Assembly (NCBI RefSeq): GCF_048001765.1
Contig: NZ_CP181447.1
Location: 1,116,001 to 1,180,000, forward strand
Reading direction: 5' to 3'
Origin: Bombiscardovia asteroides_K
Lineage (GTDB): Bacteria; Actinomycetota; Actinomycetes; Actinomycetales; Bifidobacteriaceae
Length of the DNA: 64,000 nt
Part shown: piece after piece, positions 1 through 9,087 of the stretch
How positions within the stretch are numbered: the stretch's first letter is position 1
Layout: each line of letters starts with the position of its first letter
The notes under the pieces: generated by a model
The model's database searches: none
Seen by the model: the letters and a program-made list of their open reading frames with translations, nothing else
What the model was told of the DNA's origin: nothing
Translations under genes and position numbers: made by a program

Positions 1-38
1 CGCTGAAGGCAGAAAATCGCGCTTTAGCAGTCATCGGT

Positions 39-58
39 GCGGGGCCTCCCCCGCTTTT
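39..58 (+). terminator. Rho-independent terminator of an upstream gene
   Basis: A GC hairpin with arms GCGGGG and CCCCGC around a 4-nt loop is followed directly by TTTT on the plus strand. It would end a plus-strand gene lying left of the window, convergent with metF. On the minus strand there is no T run, so it serves metF less well. Confidence 0.6.
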
Positions 59-64
59 ATGCAG

Positions 65-946
65 TTATTTTTGGCTGCTGACCGGCTCCTCCTTGGCACC
101 CACCTGACGGAAGAGGTGGCGGACGTTGTGCCAGATGCGCCTGGTGACCCCTGAGTGGTTCATGGAGTAGAGATGGATGCCGTCCACCCCATGAGCCACC
201 AGATCGGCGATCTGCTGTGAGGCGTAGATGATGCCCGCCTCGCGCAGGCTGGCCCGGTCGTCACCCCAACGTTCCAGGATGGATTCAACCGCCGCCGGGA
301 TCCGCGCCTTGCAGACCTCGCTCATGTGCCGGACCTGGCCCTCGTTGGTGATGGGCATGATGCCGGCCTCGATGGGTACCTGGATGCCCGCTGCCCGAGC
401 CCGGTCCAGGAAGTCCAGAAAATCGGCGTTGTCGTAGAAGAGCTGCGAAACCAGATGATCCACGCCGGAGTCGACCTTGATTCGCAGATTCTCAATGTCC
501 TCCACGGGCGAGGCGGCTTCCGGATGGGTCTCCGGATAACAGGCTCCGTAAATCGACAGGTTTGGCCGACGCGAACGGATGTAGGCGGCCAGGTCGCTGG
601 CGTGGTCGAAGACCCCGGCGGGCTCACGGCCCTCCACGCTGTCGCCGCGCAGGGCCAGCACCGCTGCCACCCCTGCGTCGTCGAACATGTCCAGGGCCTG
701 GTCGATCACCTCGCGGTCCGCATACTGGGCAGTCAAGTGCGCCACGGCAGGAATGCCGTATTCGGTATGGATGGTCTTGGCTATGCGGGCCGTGGCCGTG
801 CGGTCCGAGCGCCGGCCTGTCCCGTAGGTCACCGAGATGAAGTCGGGCATCAGTCCTTCCAGACCATCCAAGGTGTCGTAGATGGTGCCCACCGGGGCAT
901 CGCGCTTGGGGGGAAAGACCTCCAGGGAAAAGATAGGCTCATGCAT
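65..946 (-). CDS. metF: 5,10-methylenetetrahydrofolate reductase
   Basis: FAD enzyme that reduces methylene-THF to methyl-THF, the methyl donor for MetE. The 293-aa product starts at the ATG giving MHEPIFSLEVFPPK; upstream codons in the same frame run back into metE and read as low-quality sequence, so I excluded them. Family landmarks are the LEVFPPK strand near the N-terminus, VLALRGD in the middle, SQLFYDN, and IPIEAGIMPI toward the C-terminus. The length fits bacterial MetF (about 290-300 aa). The start lies inside the last codons of metE (8-bp overlap), so the two are translationally coupled and form one methionine unit. Confidence 0.95.
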   Translation of the reverse strand: MHEPIFSLEVFPPKRDAPVGTIYDTLDGLEGLMPDFISVTYGTGRRSDRTATARIAKTIHTEYGIPAVAHLTAQYADREVIDQALDMFDDAGVAAVLALRGDSVEGREPAGVFDHASDLAAYIRSRRPNLSIYGACYPETHPEAASPVEDIENLRIKVDSGVDHLVSQLFYDNADFLDFLDRARAAGIQVPIEAGIMPITNEGQVRHMSEVCKARIPAAVESILERWGDDRASLREAGIIYASQQIADLVAHGVDGIHLYSMNHSGVTRRIWHNVRHLFRQVGAKEEPVSSQK

Positions 947-3275
947 GATCCGACTCCTGACTGGACGATAGTTCCGCACGCACCTGATGGGCGGCGGCCA
1001 CCATGTGCTCCAGGCTGGGCCAGGTCTCCCTATCGCCTCGGGTCTTGAGTCCACAGTCGGGGTTGATCCAGACCTTGGCCGCGTCCAGCTTCTTCAGGAT
1101 GGCATGGATCCGATCCACAATCTCCTCGGTGGAGGGGATGCGCGGCGAGTGGATGTCGTAGACTCCGGGGCCTGCCTCGGTCTCGAACTTGGCCTCCTGG
1201 ATGGCATCCAGGACGGTCAGGTCGGAGCGGGAGGCTTCGAAGGAGATCACATCGGCGTCCATGGCATCAATGTCCTTGATGATGTCGTTGAACTCCGAGT
1301 AGCACATGTGGGTGTGAATTTGGGTAGTGGGTTTGACGCCGGAATGCACCAGCCGGAAGGCGGGGATGGCCCAGTCCAGGTATCGGCTGTGCCAGTCGGA
1401 GCGCCGCAGCGGCAGCTTCTCGCGCAGGGCGGCTTCGTCAATCTGGATGATGCGGATGCCCGCGGCCTCCAGGTCCAAGACCTCGTCACGTATAGCCAGG
1501 GCCAGCTGGCGGGTCTGCTGCTTGTGATCGATATCCTCGCGTGGCCAGGACCAGTTGAGAATGGTCACCGGACCGGTCAGCATCCCCTTGACCACATGGT
1601 TGGTGCGGGACTGGGCATAAGAGGACCAGCGCACCGTGATGGGCCGGGCGCGGGAGATATCCCCCCAGACGATGGGAGGCTTGACGCAACGGGTGCCATA
1701 GGACTGGACCCAGGCATTCCGGGTGAAGAGGTAGCCCTTGAGGTTCTGGCCGAAGTACTCGACCATGTCGTTGCGCTCGAACTCGCCATGGACCAGGACG
1801 TCCAGGCCGATCTGCTCCTGGTGATCGATGACCTGGTCGATCTTGCGGGCGATGAAGTCGTCGTAGTCCTCCTGGCTGATCTCCTTCTTACGCAGGCGGG
1901 CCCGCTCGGCGCGGACCTCGGCGGTCTGGGGGAAGGAGCCGATGGTGGTGGTAGGCAGCAGGGGCAGACCCAGCTCCTGGGCCTGGATCCTTTGGCGCTC
2001 GGGCCGGGCCGGGGTACGTACAAAGTCCTCGTCCTTAAGACCGGCCAGGCGCTGTTGCACCTGGGGGTCGGGCTGGACGCGGCTGCCGTCGAAGAGCTTC
2101 TGGTTATCGGCAAGGGCCTTGCTGGAACGGCGCTGGTCCTCGTCGGCATCGGCCAGCTGGGCCAGGTCGTGCAGCTCGCCCAGCTTCTCCAGGGCGAAGG
2201 CGAAGTGGGGCCGCACGGTGTCGGCATCCAGCCCGTCCTCGTCGGCCACCGTGTAGGGCACGTGCAGGAGGGAACATGCGGTGGACACCACCACATTCGG
2301 GGTCACCTGGTGCAGTGCATCCAGAAGGCCCAGGCTGACTGCATAGTCGTTGCGCCAGATGTTGCGGCCGTTGACCAGGCCGGCGAAGATGGTGGTTCCC
2401 TCGGGCACGCCGTGCTCCTTGAGGGCCGCCAGATTCTCATCTCTGCCCTCGACCAGATCCAAGCCGATCCCGTCGAAGCCCAGGTCTATCAGTTGACCAC
2501 AGCAGTCGCCCACATGGCCGAAGTAGGTGTTGAGCAGAATACGGACCTTGCCCTGGTCACTTTGTCGGGCCTTGAGAATGGGCTGGTAGAGGGTATCGAA
2601 GAGGTCCTGGTCGCCAGGCTCCTTGTCCAGGACCAGATAAGGCTCGTCCAGCTGTACCCAGTCGGCGCCCAGGCCGATGAACCGCTCAAGTATGGTCGCA
2701 TAGGCCTTGGCCAGATCCTGGACCAGTGCCGGGTCAGGATCCAGCAGCTCGCCCTGGGGACCGCGTGCCAGCTTGAGGAAGGTGTATGGTCCGATCAGCA
2801 CCGGCTTGGCGGCGATGCCCTGCTCGCGCGCCTCCTGGAACTCCTTGAAGGGTTTGTCGCCTTCCAGGGCGATTTTGGTGTCCTGATCGATCTCGGGAAC
2901 CAGGTAGTGGTAATTGGTGGTGAACCACTTCTTCATGGGCAGGGCGGTCACATCACCCTGCTCCCCCTGGTAACCACGGCCCATGGCGAAGAGGGTGTCC
3001 TCAGGGCCCAGGCCCAACTTCCGATAGCGCTCGGGCACGACGCCCAGGAGGATGGATGTATCCAAGATCTGGTCGTAGTAGCTGAAATCATTGACGGGAA
3101 TCAGGTCGACGCCGGCCTCCTGCTGAAGCTGCCAGTGCCTGGCCCGCAGGTCGGCGGCCGTGCGCCGAACCTCGTCCAGATTCCGTTCGCCCTTCCAGTA
3201 GCCCTCGATGGCCCTCTTGAGTTCGCGGTGCGCACCGATGCGCGGGAACCCGGACACGGATGTAATCGCTGCCAT
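939..3275 (-). CDS. metE: Cobalamin-independent methionine synthase
   Basis: 5-methyltetrahydropteroyltriglutamate-homocysteine methyltransferase, 778 aa, the full length of the family. It transfers the methyl group from methyl-THF-Glu3 to homocysteine without B12. The N-terminal half (VSGFPRIGAHRELK) and catalytic C-terminal half (TTTIGSFPQT, then HGEFERNDMVEYFG) are both present. Zinc ligands appear as IHTHMCYSEF near residue 655 and NPDCGLKTR near residue 743. The ATG is preceded by a strong GGGAGG Shine-Dalgarno. The upstream 178 bp should hold the promoter; I saw no SAM or cobalamin riboswitch in it. Downstream metF overlaps, so methyl-donor supply and use are co-expressed. Confidence 0.97.
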   Translation of the reverse strand: MAAITSVSGFPRIGAHRELKRAIEGYWKGERNLDEVRRTAADLRARHWQLQQEAGVDLIPVNDFSYYDQILDTSILLGVVPERYRKLGLGPEDTLFAMGRGYQGEQGDVTALPMKKWFTTNYHYLVPEIDQDTKIALEGDKPFKEFQEAREQGIAAKPVLIGPYTFLKLARGPQGELLDPDPALVQDLAKAYATILERFIGLGADWVQLDEPYLVLDKEPGDQDLFDTLYQPILKARQSDQGKVRILLNTYFGHVGDCCGQLIDLGFDGIGLDLVEGRDENLAALKEHGVPEGTTIFAGLVNGRNIWRNDYAVSLGLLDALHQVTPNVVVSTACSLLHVPYTVADEDGLDADTVRPHFAFALEKLGELHDLAQLADADEDQRRSSKALADNQKLFDGSRVQPDPQVQQRLAGLKDEDFVRTPARPERQRIQAQELGLPLLPTTTIGSFPQTAEVRAERARLRKKEISQEDYDDFIARKIDQVIDHQEQIGLDVLVHGEFERNDMVEYFGQNLKGYLFTRNAWVQSYGTRCVKPPIVWGDISRARPITVRWSSYAQSRTNHVVKGMLTGPVTILNWSWPREDIDHKQQTRQLALAIRDEVLDLEAAGIRIIQIDEAALREKLPLRRSDWHSRYLDWAIPAFRLVHSGVKPTTQIHTHMCYSEFNDIIKDIDAMDADVISFEASRSDLTVLDAIQEAKFETEAGPGVYDIHSPRIPSTEEIVDRIHAILKKLDAAKVWINPDCGLKTRGDRETWPSLEHMVAAAHQVRAELSSSQESDHA

Positions 3276-3453
3276 GAAACCTCCCAGTTTCGTCCTGATG
3301 TCTCCGGTCAGCCTATCAGCGGCGGGTGGAGGCGGGTAATTGGTGCAAATAAGGTGTCGCCATAAATTGAACCGATAACGACATGACAGCAGCCAGGTGA
3401 TTATTGGTCGCTAAGACTGCCTATGGAAGATCGTCTACGGCTTCTTATGCCGG

Positions 3454-4014
3454 TCAGTCCCCCAGGTCCTGGGGGCCCAGAATGCCAAGCAAACGGGCCT
3501 GGTGGGTTCCCCAGTTGGTCAATGGGCGCTCAGATCCCAGCACGACCATGGTCGCCGGCGGCAGTCCAAGATTGAGCAGGTCCAATAGGTCGGGGTCGGA
3601 GTTGTCCTCGGCCAGCCACTGTGAGCAGATAGACATGGTGGGCTCATGCCCTAGGATGAGGACCCGGCGGTCACGGTCCTCGGTCTGCGCCAGCTCGTCG
3701 AAGACCGCCTGCATGCCGGATTCATAGAGGGATTCCCGGTAATCGACCCGCGGCCCGTCCCCCAGGGGCTTGAGCATGCCGTCCAGGGTCTGACGGGCCC
3801 GGGGCGCTCCCGAGCAGATGATGCGGTCGGGCACCAGACCCAAAGCGGACAATCCACGACCCATGATTCGGGCCTGTTTCTGGCCCCGGTCGGTCAGCTG
3901 ACGGCCGCGATCACCCTGCGACCCCTGGCGTTCGGTCTTGGCATGACGCATGAGCATGAGGGTTCTGCTGCACCTTCGCAGATCCTCGGCCTTCAGACCT
4001 TTTCGCAAACCCAT
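3454..4014 (-). CDS. SixA-type histidine phosphatase
   Basis: A 186-aa histidine-phosphatase-superfamily protein. The catalytic RHA motif is LMLMRHAKTERQG with Arg23-His24; the second histidine is in VLILGHEPTMS. The short single-domain architecture and LMRHAK motif match the SixA (phosphohistidine phosphatase) branch rather than phosphoglycerate mutases. The ATG is preceded by AAAGGAAG. It lies between metE and trmI with gaps of 178 and 80 bp, so it may be its own transcription unit. Its substrate cannot be read from sequence; a phosphohistidine protein is a family-based guess. Confidence 0.8.
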   Translation of the reverse strand: MGLRKGLKAEDLRRCSRTLMLMRHAKTERQGSQGDRGRQLTDRGQKQARIMGRGLSALGLVPDRIICSGAPRARQTLDGMLKPLGDGPRVDYRESLYESGMQAVFDELAQTEDRDRRVLILGHEPTMSICSQWLAEDNSDPDLLDLLNLGLPPATMVVLGSERPLTNWGTHQARLLGILGPQDLGD

Positions 4015-4094
4015 GCATACTTCCTTTCCCGGAGTTCCTATCAGGCGTCTTCTCCATTATGACAGAGCTGGCTGAAGGTGCGGGTCATGGGCGA

Positions 4095-5228
4095 TCAGCT
4101 TTCCTGCTCCTTGCCGCCTTCCAGAGTGCGCACCTGATGGTCCAGGTCGCGCAACACCTTGCGCAGCTTACGATCGGAGACCCGGCGCAACTCCAGATCC
4201 TCGAGATCCTCCAGATCCTGCATCTCACGCTCGTGATTGGATCCACTGATCCTGGCAGGCCGCCGGCCCTGATCCACGTCAGTCCGGTAGTCCTTGGTGG
4301 CCCGGATATGTTTGCGTAGCGCCTGCTGGCCGGGAGCCATGGCCCTGCTGGTCAAGAGGAAGCCGGTGTGCCCGATCATCTCATGCTCGGGTCGGACCGC
4401 CAGACCGTCGGCCTTCCAGGAACGCTCCAGGCTCTCCATGATTTCTGGCTCGGTCCATCGGCCGTCTGCGCGCAGGGCCTCGGCAAGTCTGCTGAGCTGG
4501 GTGGTGGTGGTCACGTAGGCGGTCAGCACGCCACCGGGGGTCATGACCCGATATGCCTGCTCCAGGCGGTTCCAGGGGTCCAGCATGTCCAGAACAATAC
4601 GGTCGAATCCGTCCTCGGGCAGGTCGGCCGCAACGGTGTCGAGGTCGCCGGTACGCAGATCCCACTGGGCAGGGCGCTGCCCAAAGAAGACCGTGGCATT
4701 GCCCATGGCTATCCGAGCGAATTCCTCCCGTCGCTCGATACTGGTCAGCTTCCCTTCCGGACCGATGGCATCCAGCAGGCCCAGACTCATGGCCCCTGAG
4801 CCGGCTCCCGACTCCAAGACCCTCATGCCGGGACGGATGTCGCCAAGGAGAATGACCCTGGACACATCCTTGGGGTACATGATCTGGGCGCCGCGAGGCA
4901 TGGAGAGAATATAGTCCTCCAGCCGAGGACGCATGACCGTGAAGGCCCATCCTCCGATGCCTCGCGAGGACTTCCAGGGCTTGGCCCTGTTAGGCGCCTC
5001 TGTGTTTGTGCCGGCATCCTGCTCGTGACGCATCCGGCGCCACTTGTCTGCCGAGATGGTCACCACCACGGACCCCTCGGGCAGACCGATCATGGCCTCG
5101 TGCGGCAGGAGTCCGTGGTCGGTCTGGGTCAGGCCGCCTGGTTCCAGCATGACCGTCAGCTTGCGGCCACGCCTATCAGTCAGCTGGACCCGCTCCCCTA
5201 CGCTCAGCGGACCGCGTCTCAGGCTCAT
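4095..5228 (-). CDS. trmI: tRNA (adenine-58-N1) methyltransferase TrmI
   Basis: SAM-dependent enzyme forming m1A58 in the T-loop of tRNA, of the actinobacterial/archaeal TrmI type. The 377-aa protein has an N-terminal beta domain (GERVQLTDRRGRKLTV), the substrate-binding RGAQIMYPKD segment, the SAM motif VLESGAGSGAMSLGLL around residue 135, and the DRIVLDMLDPW motif. The C-terminal 60 residues are highly charged and beyond the catalytic fold. A GGAGGG lies in the end of the ABC exporter gene just upstream (6-bp gap), so it is probably co-transcribed with that exporter. Confidence 0.9.
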   Translation of the reverse strand: MSLRRGPLSVGERVQLTDRRGRKLTVMLEPGGLTQTDHGLLPHEAMIGLPEGSVVVTISADKWRRMRHEQDAGTNTEAPNRAKPWKSSRGIGGWAFTVMRPRLEDYILSMPRGAQIMYPKDVSRVILLGDIRPGMRVLESGAGSGAMSLGLLDAIGPEGKLTSIERREEFARIAMGNATVFFGQRPAQWDLRTGDLDTVAADLPEDGFDRIVLDMLDPWNRLEQAYRVMTPGGVLTAYVTTTTQLSRLAEALRADGRWTEPEIMESLERSWKADGLAVRPEHEMIGHTGFLLTSRAMAPGQQALRKHIRATKDYRTDVDQGRRPARISGSNHEREMQDLEDLEDLELRRVSDRKLRKVLRDLDHQVRTLEGGKEQES

Positions 5229-5234
5229 GCCTAA

Positions 5235-7181
5235 TCAGCCCTCCTCGCCCTTGGTGAACTGGGAGTTGTAGAGGGAGGCGTAGGCACCACCACGCTCCAA
5301 CAGCTGGTCGTGGGTGCCCTGCTCGATTACTGAGCCGTGGTTGACCACCAGGATCAGGTCGGCGTCACGGATGGTGGATAGCCGGTGCGCTATGACGAAG
5401 GAGGTCCTGCCCTTGCGCAGGGTGTTCATGGCCTGTTGGACCAGCAGCTCGGTCCTGGTGTCCACCGAAGATGTAGCCTCGTCCAGGATCAGGATGTCGG
5501 GATCAGACAGGAAGGCCCGGCAGATGGTCATCAGCTGGCGTTCGCCCTGGCTGAGCTCGCTGCTGTCCTCATTGAGAACGGTATCGTAGCCCTGAGGCAG
5601 CTTGCGGATGAACTCGTCCACATGCGTTGCCTTGGCACCATCGATCATGGTCTGCTCTGGGATGGTCTGCCCCTCGTCCAGCCCGTAGAACAGGTTGTCG
5701 CGGACGGTCCCGTCGAATAGCCAGGTGTCCTGCAGAACCATACCGAAGTGGCTGCGCAGGTCGTGACGGGTCACCCTGGAGGTATCCACGCCGTCTATGG
5801 TGATGCGCCCGCCCTGGATCTCGTAGAAGCGCATGAGCAGGTTGACCAAGGTGGTCTTGCCCGCCCCGGTGGGCCCGACGATGGCGATGGTCTGCCCGGG
5901 CTTGGCTTCGATGGACAGGTCCTTGATCAACGGCTCGGCCGGATCGTAGGAAAAGCGGACGTGGTCGAAGCGGACATGGCCCTCGACCTTGCCTCCGGTC
6001 TCCTGCCCCAGATGGTCGGGATGCTCGATGTCCGGCACCTCCTCGGCCTCGTCCAGGAAGTCGAAGACCCTGCGGCAGGAGGCCAGGGAGGACTGGAGCA
6101 TGGTGCCCATGGAGGCCAGCTGGCCGATGGGCTGGGAGGCCTGACGGGTGTACTGGGTGAAGGCCTGCAGGCCGCCCAGGCTCATGCTGCCGTTGAGCAC
6201 GTGCACACCGCCGATGATGACCACGATCACGAAGCTCAGGTTGCCGAAGAAGGTTGACATGGGCGTGACCAGGGCGGAGAAGAAGGAGGCCTTGAAGCTG
6301 GCCTGGTAGAGCTCCTGGTTGCGCTCCTCGAACTCCTCCTCCGCCTTGCCCTGGTGGCCGAAGGCCCGGACCACCATGTGGCCGGAGAACATCTCCTCCA
6401 CGTGGCTGTTGACCTGGCCGGTGCGGATCCACTGCCTGGTGAACTGGGGCTGGGTCTTCTTGAGGATGACGCCCGCGCACAGGGCCATGACCGGGATGAT
6501 GATGAAGGCGATCAGGGTCAGCAGGGGCGAGATGGTCAGCATCATGATGAAGGCGCCGATGATGGAGAAGACGGAGAAGAGCAGCTCGCCCAGGATCTGC
6601 TGCAGGGTGCCCGAGATGTTGTCGATGTCGTTGGTGGTCCGGCTCATGACCTCGCCGCGCGGGGTCCGGTCGAAGTATTGCAGGGGCAGCCGGTCAAGCT
6701 TGTCCTCTATCTGCCTGCGCATGGTGTAGACCGCGTCGGAGACCAGCCGGGTCATCAGGAAGTTCTGCACCAGCCTGACCAGGATGGAGATCAGGTAGAT
6801 TCCGATGACGAACATGAGGATGGTGCCGAAGCGCCCCCAGTCGATGCCTACGCCCACCTGGACGTTCATGGAGTCGATCATCCGGGCGAACTTGTCCTGC
6901 CCTCGGGACTGCAGGTAGGTGACCACAGCCTGCTTGGGGGTGCCGGGCTTGGCGCCCATCTTGACCAGCATGGACCCCAGCAGACCCTCGAAGAGGACGT
7001 TGGTGGCCTCGCCCATGACCTTGGGGCCGATGACGATCATGGCCACGGCGGTCATACCGGCGAGGACCATGACGATGACCCTCCAGGGGCTGGCCAGCAG
7101 ATAATGGACCAGCCGGCCCACGGTGTGACGGCGGCCGCCCACGGCTTGCGAGCCTGTATTCGTGCTCAAGTTCCTTGCCAT
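5235..7181 (-). CDS. ABC exporter half-transporter with intact catalytic residues
   Basis: A 648-aa membrane protein: an N-terminal six-helix exporter domain (about residues 25-370) fused to an ATPase domain (about 395-640). Motifs are Walker A GPTGAGKTTL near 439, signature LSQGE, Walker B ILILDEATSS with the catalytic glutamate, and the H-loop IAHR. The signature is a variant of LSGGQ. A periplasm-facing insertion sits between the first two helices. Its start directly abuts the stop of the upstream half-transporter, so the two very likely form one heterodimer of the LmrCD/TM287-288 type. Substrate is unknown; multidrug or lipid export is typical. Confidence 0.9.
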   Translation of the reverse strand: MARNLSTNTGSQAVGGRRHTVGRLVHYLLASPWRVIVMVLAGMTAVAMIVIGPKVMGEATNVLFEGLLGSMLVKMGAKPGTPKQAVVTYLQSRGQDKFARMIDSMNVQVGVGIDWGRFGTILMFVIGIYLISILVRLVQNFLMTRLVSDAVYTMRRQIEDKLDRLPLQYFDRTPRGEVMSRTTNDIDNISGTLQQILGELLFSVFSIIGAFIMMLTISPLLTLIAFIIIPVMALCAGVILKKTQPQFTRQWIRTGQVNSHVEEMFSGHMVVRAFGHQGKAEEEFEERNQELYQASFKASFFSALVTPMSTFFGNLSFVIVVIIGGVHVLNGSMSLGGLQAFTQYTRQASQPIGQLASMGTMLQSSLASCRRVFDFLDEAEEVPDIEHPDHLGQETGGKVEGHVRFDHVRFSYDPAEPLIKDLSIEAKPGQTIAIVGPTGAGKTTLVNLLMRFYEIQGGRITIDGVDTSRVTRHDLRSHFGMVLQDTWLFDGTVRDNLFYGLDEGQTIPEQTMIDGAKATHVDEFIRKLPQGYDTVLNEDSSELSQGERQLMTICRAFLSDPDILILDEATSSVDTRTELLVQQAMNTLRKGRTSFVIAHRLSTIRDADLILVVNHGSVIEQGTHDQLLERGGAYASLYNSQFTKGEEG

Positions 7182-8960
7182 CTACTCGGGCCTCCCCTCG
7201 TCAATGCTGAGCTCTTCCACGTCGGGACCCTGCCCGCCCTGGGACTGGACGATCTCCTGGTAGGTGGGGCAGTCCTCCATGAGCTCGTCGTGGGTGCCCC
7301 GGCCGACGATGCGGCCGCGGTCCAGGACCAGAATCTGGTCGGCCTGGCGGATGGATGCCGCCCTCTGGGCCACGACGATCTGGGTGGCCTCGCGGGTGAC
7401 CGGGACCAGGGCCTTGTGCAGGGCACGGTCGGTGGTCATGTCCAGCGCGGAGAAGGAGTCGTCGAAGGTGTAGATGCGGGGGTTGCGCAGGATGGCCCTG
7501 GCCATGCAGAGCCGCTGCTTCTGCCCGCCGGAGAAGTTGGTGCCGCCCTCGGCCACGCGGGCATCCAGGCCCTCGGGGATCTCCCGCACGAAGTCCTCGG
7601 CCTGGGCGATGCGCAGGGCCTGCCAGATGCGGTCGTCGTCGGCGTCGGGGTCCCCGTAGTGCATGTTGTCGCGGATGGTGCCGGTGAAGAGGATGGCCTT
7701 CTGCGGGACGGGCCCGAAGATCAGGGCCAGCTGGTCGGGGTCGTATTCGCGCACGTCGTGGCCATCCACCAGGACCTGGCCGTCGGTGACGTCGAACATG
7801 CGGTTGGCCAGCCGGATGATGGTGGACTTGCCGGATCCCGTGGCCCCGATGATGGCCGTCGTGGTGCCCGGCCGGGCGGTGAAGGAGATATCCGAAAGGA
7901 CCGGATCCTGGGCACCCGGGTAGCTGAAATCCACGTGCTTGAACTCCAGCAATCCCTGGGGGTGCTCGTTGCGGTAGGGATGCTCGGGAGCTGCGATTTC
8001 GCTGGTGGCCTCCAGGACCTCGTTGATCCTTCGGGCGGCCACAGCGGCCCTGGGCAGCATGACCGACATCATGGCGGCCATCATCAGGCCTGACAGGATG
8101 ATCATCAGGTACTGGATGAAAGCCTGCAGGGCGCCGATCTGCATGGCACCGGAGTCGATGCGGCGGCCGCCGAACCACATGATGGCCACGTTGGACATGT
8201 TCAGCAGGAACCACATGAGCGGCACCATCATGCTCATCAGCCTACCGGTGGAGATCAGGACGCCGTAGACGTCGCGGTTGGCCTTGTCGAAGCGGGCTGC
8301 CTCGGTCTTCTCTCGGACGAAGGCGCGGATGACCCTCACGCCGGAAATCTGTTCGCGGACCAGACGGTTGACCGAGTCCAGCATGTTCTGCAGGCGGGTG
8401 AACAGGGGTCCCATCCTGCCCATGAGCACCAGGGCCACCAAGAGGATCAGGGGGACAATGACCGCCAGGGACCAGGTCAGAGGGCCGTCCTGGCGTAGGG
8501 CCAGAACCAGCCCGCCGATCAGCATGACCGGGGCCTGCAGGATGATCATCAGGGTCTGCATGGTGGTCATCTGCATCTGCTGGACGTCGTTGGTGGTGCG
8601 TGTGATCAGGGAACCGGCCGAGAAGCGCTCGATCTCGTTGAGGCTGAAGCCCTCCACCGAGGCGAACAAATCCCTGCGCAGCTCGTAGCCCATCCTCATG
8701 GCCAGCCGGGTGGCGCAGTAGACGGCTACCACGTTGGCCACGATTTGGATGGCTGTGATGCCCATCATCTCCCAGCCGATCCTGTAGATGGCATCCTGGT
8801 CGCCCACGGCCACGCCCTTGTCGATGATGTCCGCCTGCAGGTTGGGCAGGTAGAGGTTCAAGGCCGTCTGCGCCACCTGAAAGAGCACCAGAACGGCCAC
8901 CTGGAGCCAGTAAGGCCGCAGGTAGCGGGTCCATATCTTGATCACGTCAACATCCTTCAC
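7182..8960 (-). CDS. ABC exporter half-transporter with degenerate ATPase site
   Basis: About 592 aa from a GTG giving VKDVDVIKIWTRYLRPYW; in-frame codons upstream look non-coding, so I chose this start. Six-helix membrane domain, then an ATPase domain with Walker A GATGSGKST near residue 373, a canonical FSGGQKQR signature, Walker B TFDDSFSALD and H-loop position VVAQR. The residue after Walker B is Asp instead of Glu and the H-loop His is Gln, both known marks of the degenerate site of heterodimeric exporters. It is the first gene of the exporter pair; the partner begins at the next base. Confidence 0.88.
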   Translation of the reverse strand: MKDVDVIKIWTRYLRPYWLQVAVLVLFQVAQTALNLYLPNLQADIIDKGVAVGDQDAIYRIGWEMMGITAIQIVANVVAVYCATRLAMRMGYELRRDLFASVEGFSLNEIERFSAGSLITRTTNDVQQMQMTTMQTLMIILQAPVMLIGGLVLALRQDGPLTWSLAVIVPLILLVALVLMGRMGPLFTRLQNMLDSVNRLVREQISGVRVIRAFVREKTEAARFDKANRDVYGVLISTGRLMSMMVPLMWFLLNMSNVAIMWFGGRRIDSGAMQIGALQAFIQYLMIILSGLMMAAMMSVMLPRAAVAARRINEVLEATSEIAAPEHPYRNEHPQGLLEFKHVDFSYPGAQDPVLSDISFTARPGTTTAIIGATGSGKSTIIRLANRMFDVTDGQVLVDGHDVREYDPDQLALIFGPVPQKAILFTGTIRDNMHYGDPDADDDRIWQALRIAQAEDFVREIPEGLDARVAEGGTNFSGGQKQRLCMARAILRNPRIYTFDDSFSALDMTTDRALHKALVPVTREATQIVVAQRAASIRQADQILVLDRGRIVGRGTHDELMEDCPTYQEIVQSQGGQGPDVEELSIDEGRPE

Positions 8961-9087
8961 GCATATAGGTCTGCCCCGGTCCCCGGGCAGACAAACCACC
9001 ACAGTCTATACCCGTGCCTTGGCCAACGAATTTGCTATTCCTTGAGCTGATACGGGCGTGTCAGAACGGGTCCGCAGGCAGTGAAGT

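Noticed and set aside
987..3365. A 792-codon plus-strand open frame opposite metE
   Set aside because: Shadow of a high-GC gene: rich in Gly, Val, Asp and Leu with no domain, and metE on the other strand is unambiguous.
3276..3453. Possible SAM or cobalamin riboswitch ahead of metE
   Set aside because: I could not find the conserved helices of any known SAM or B12 aptamer; only a normal Shine-Dalgarno is evident.
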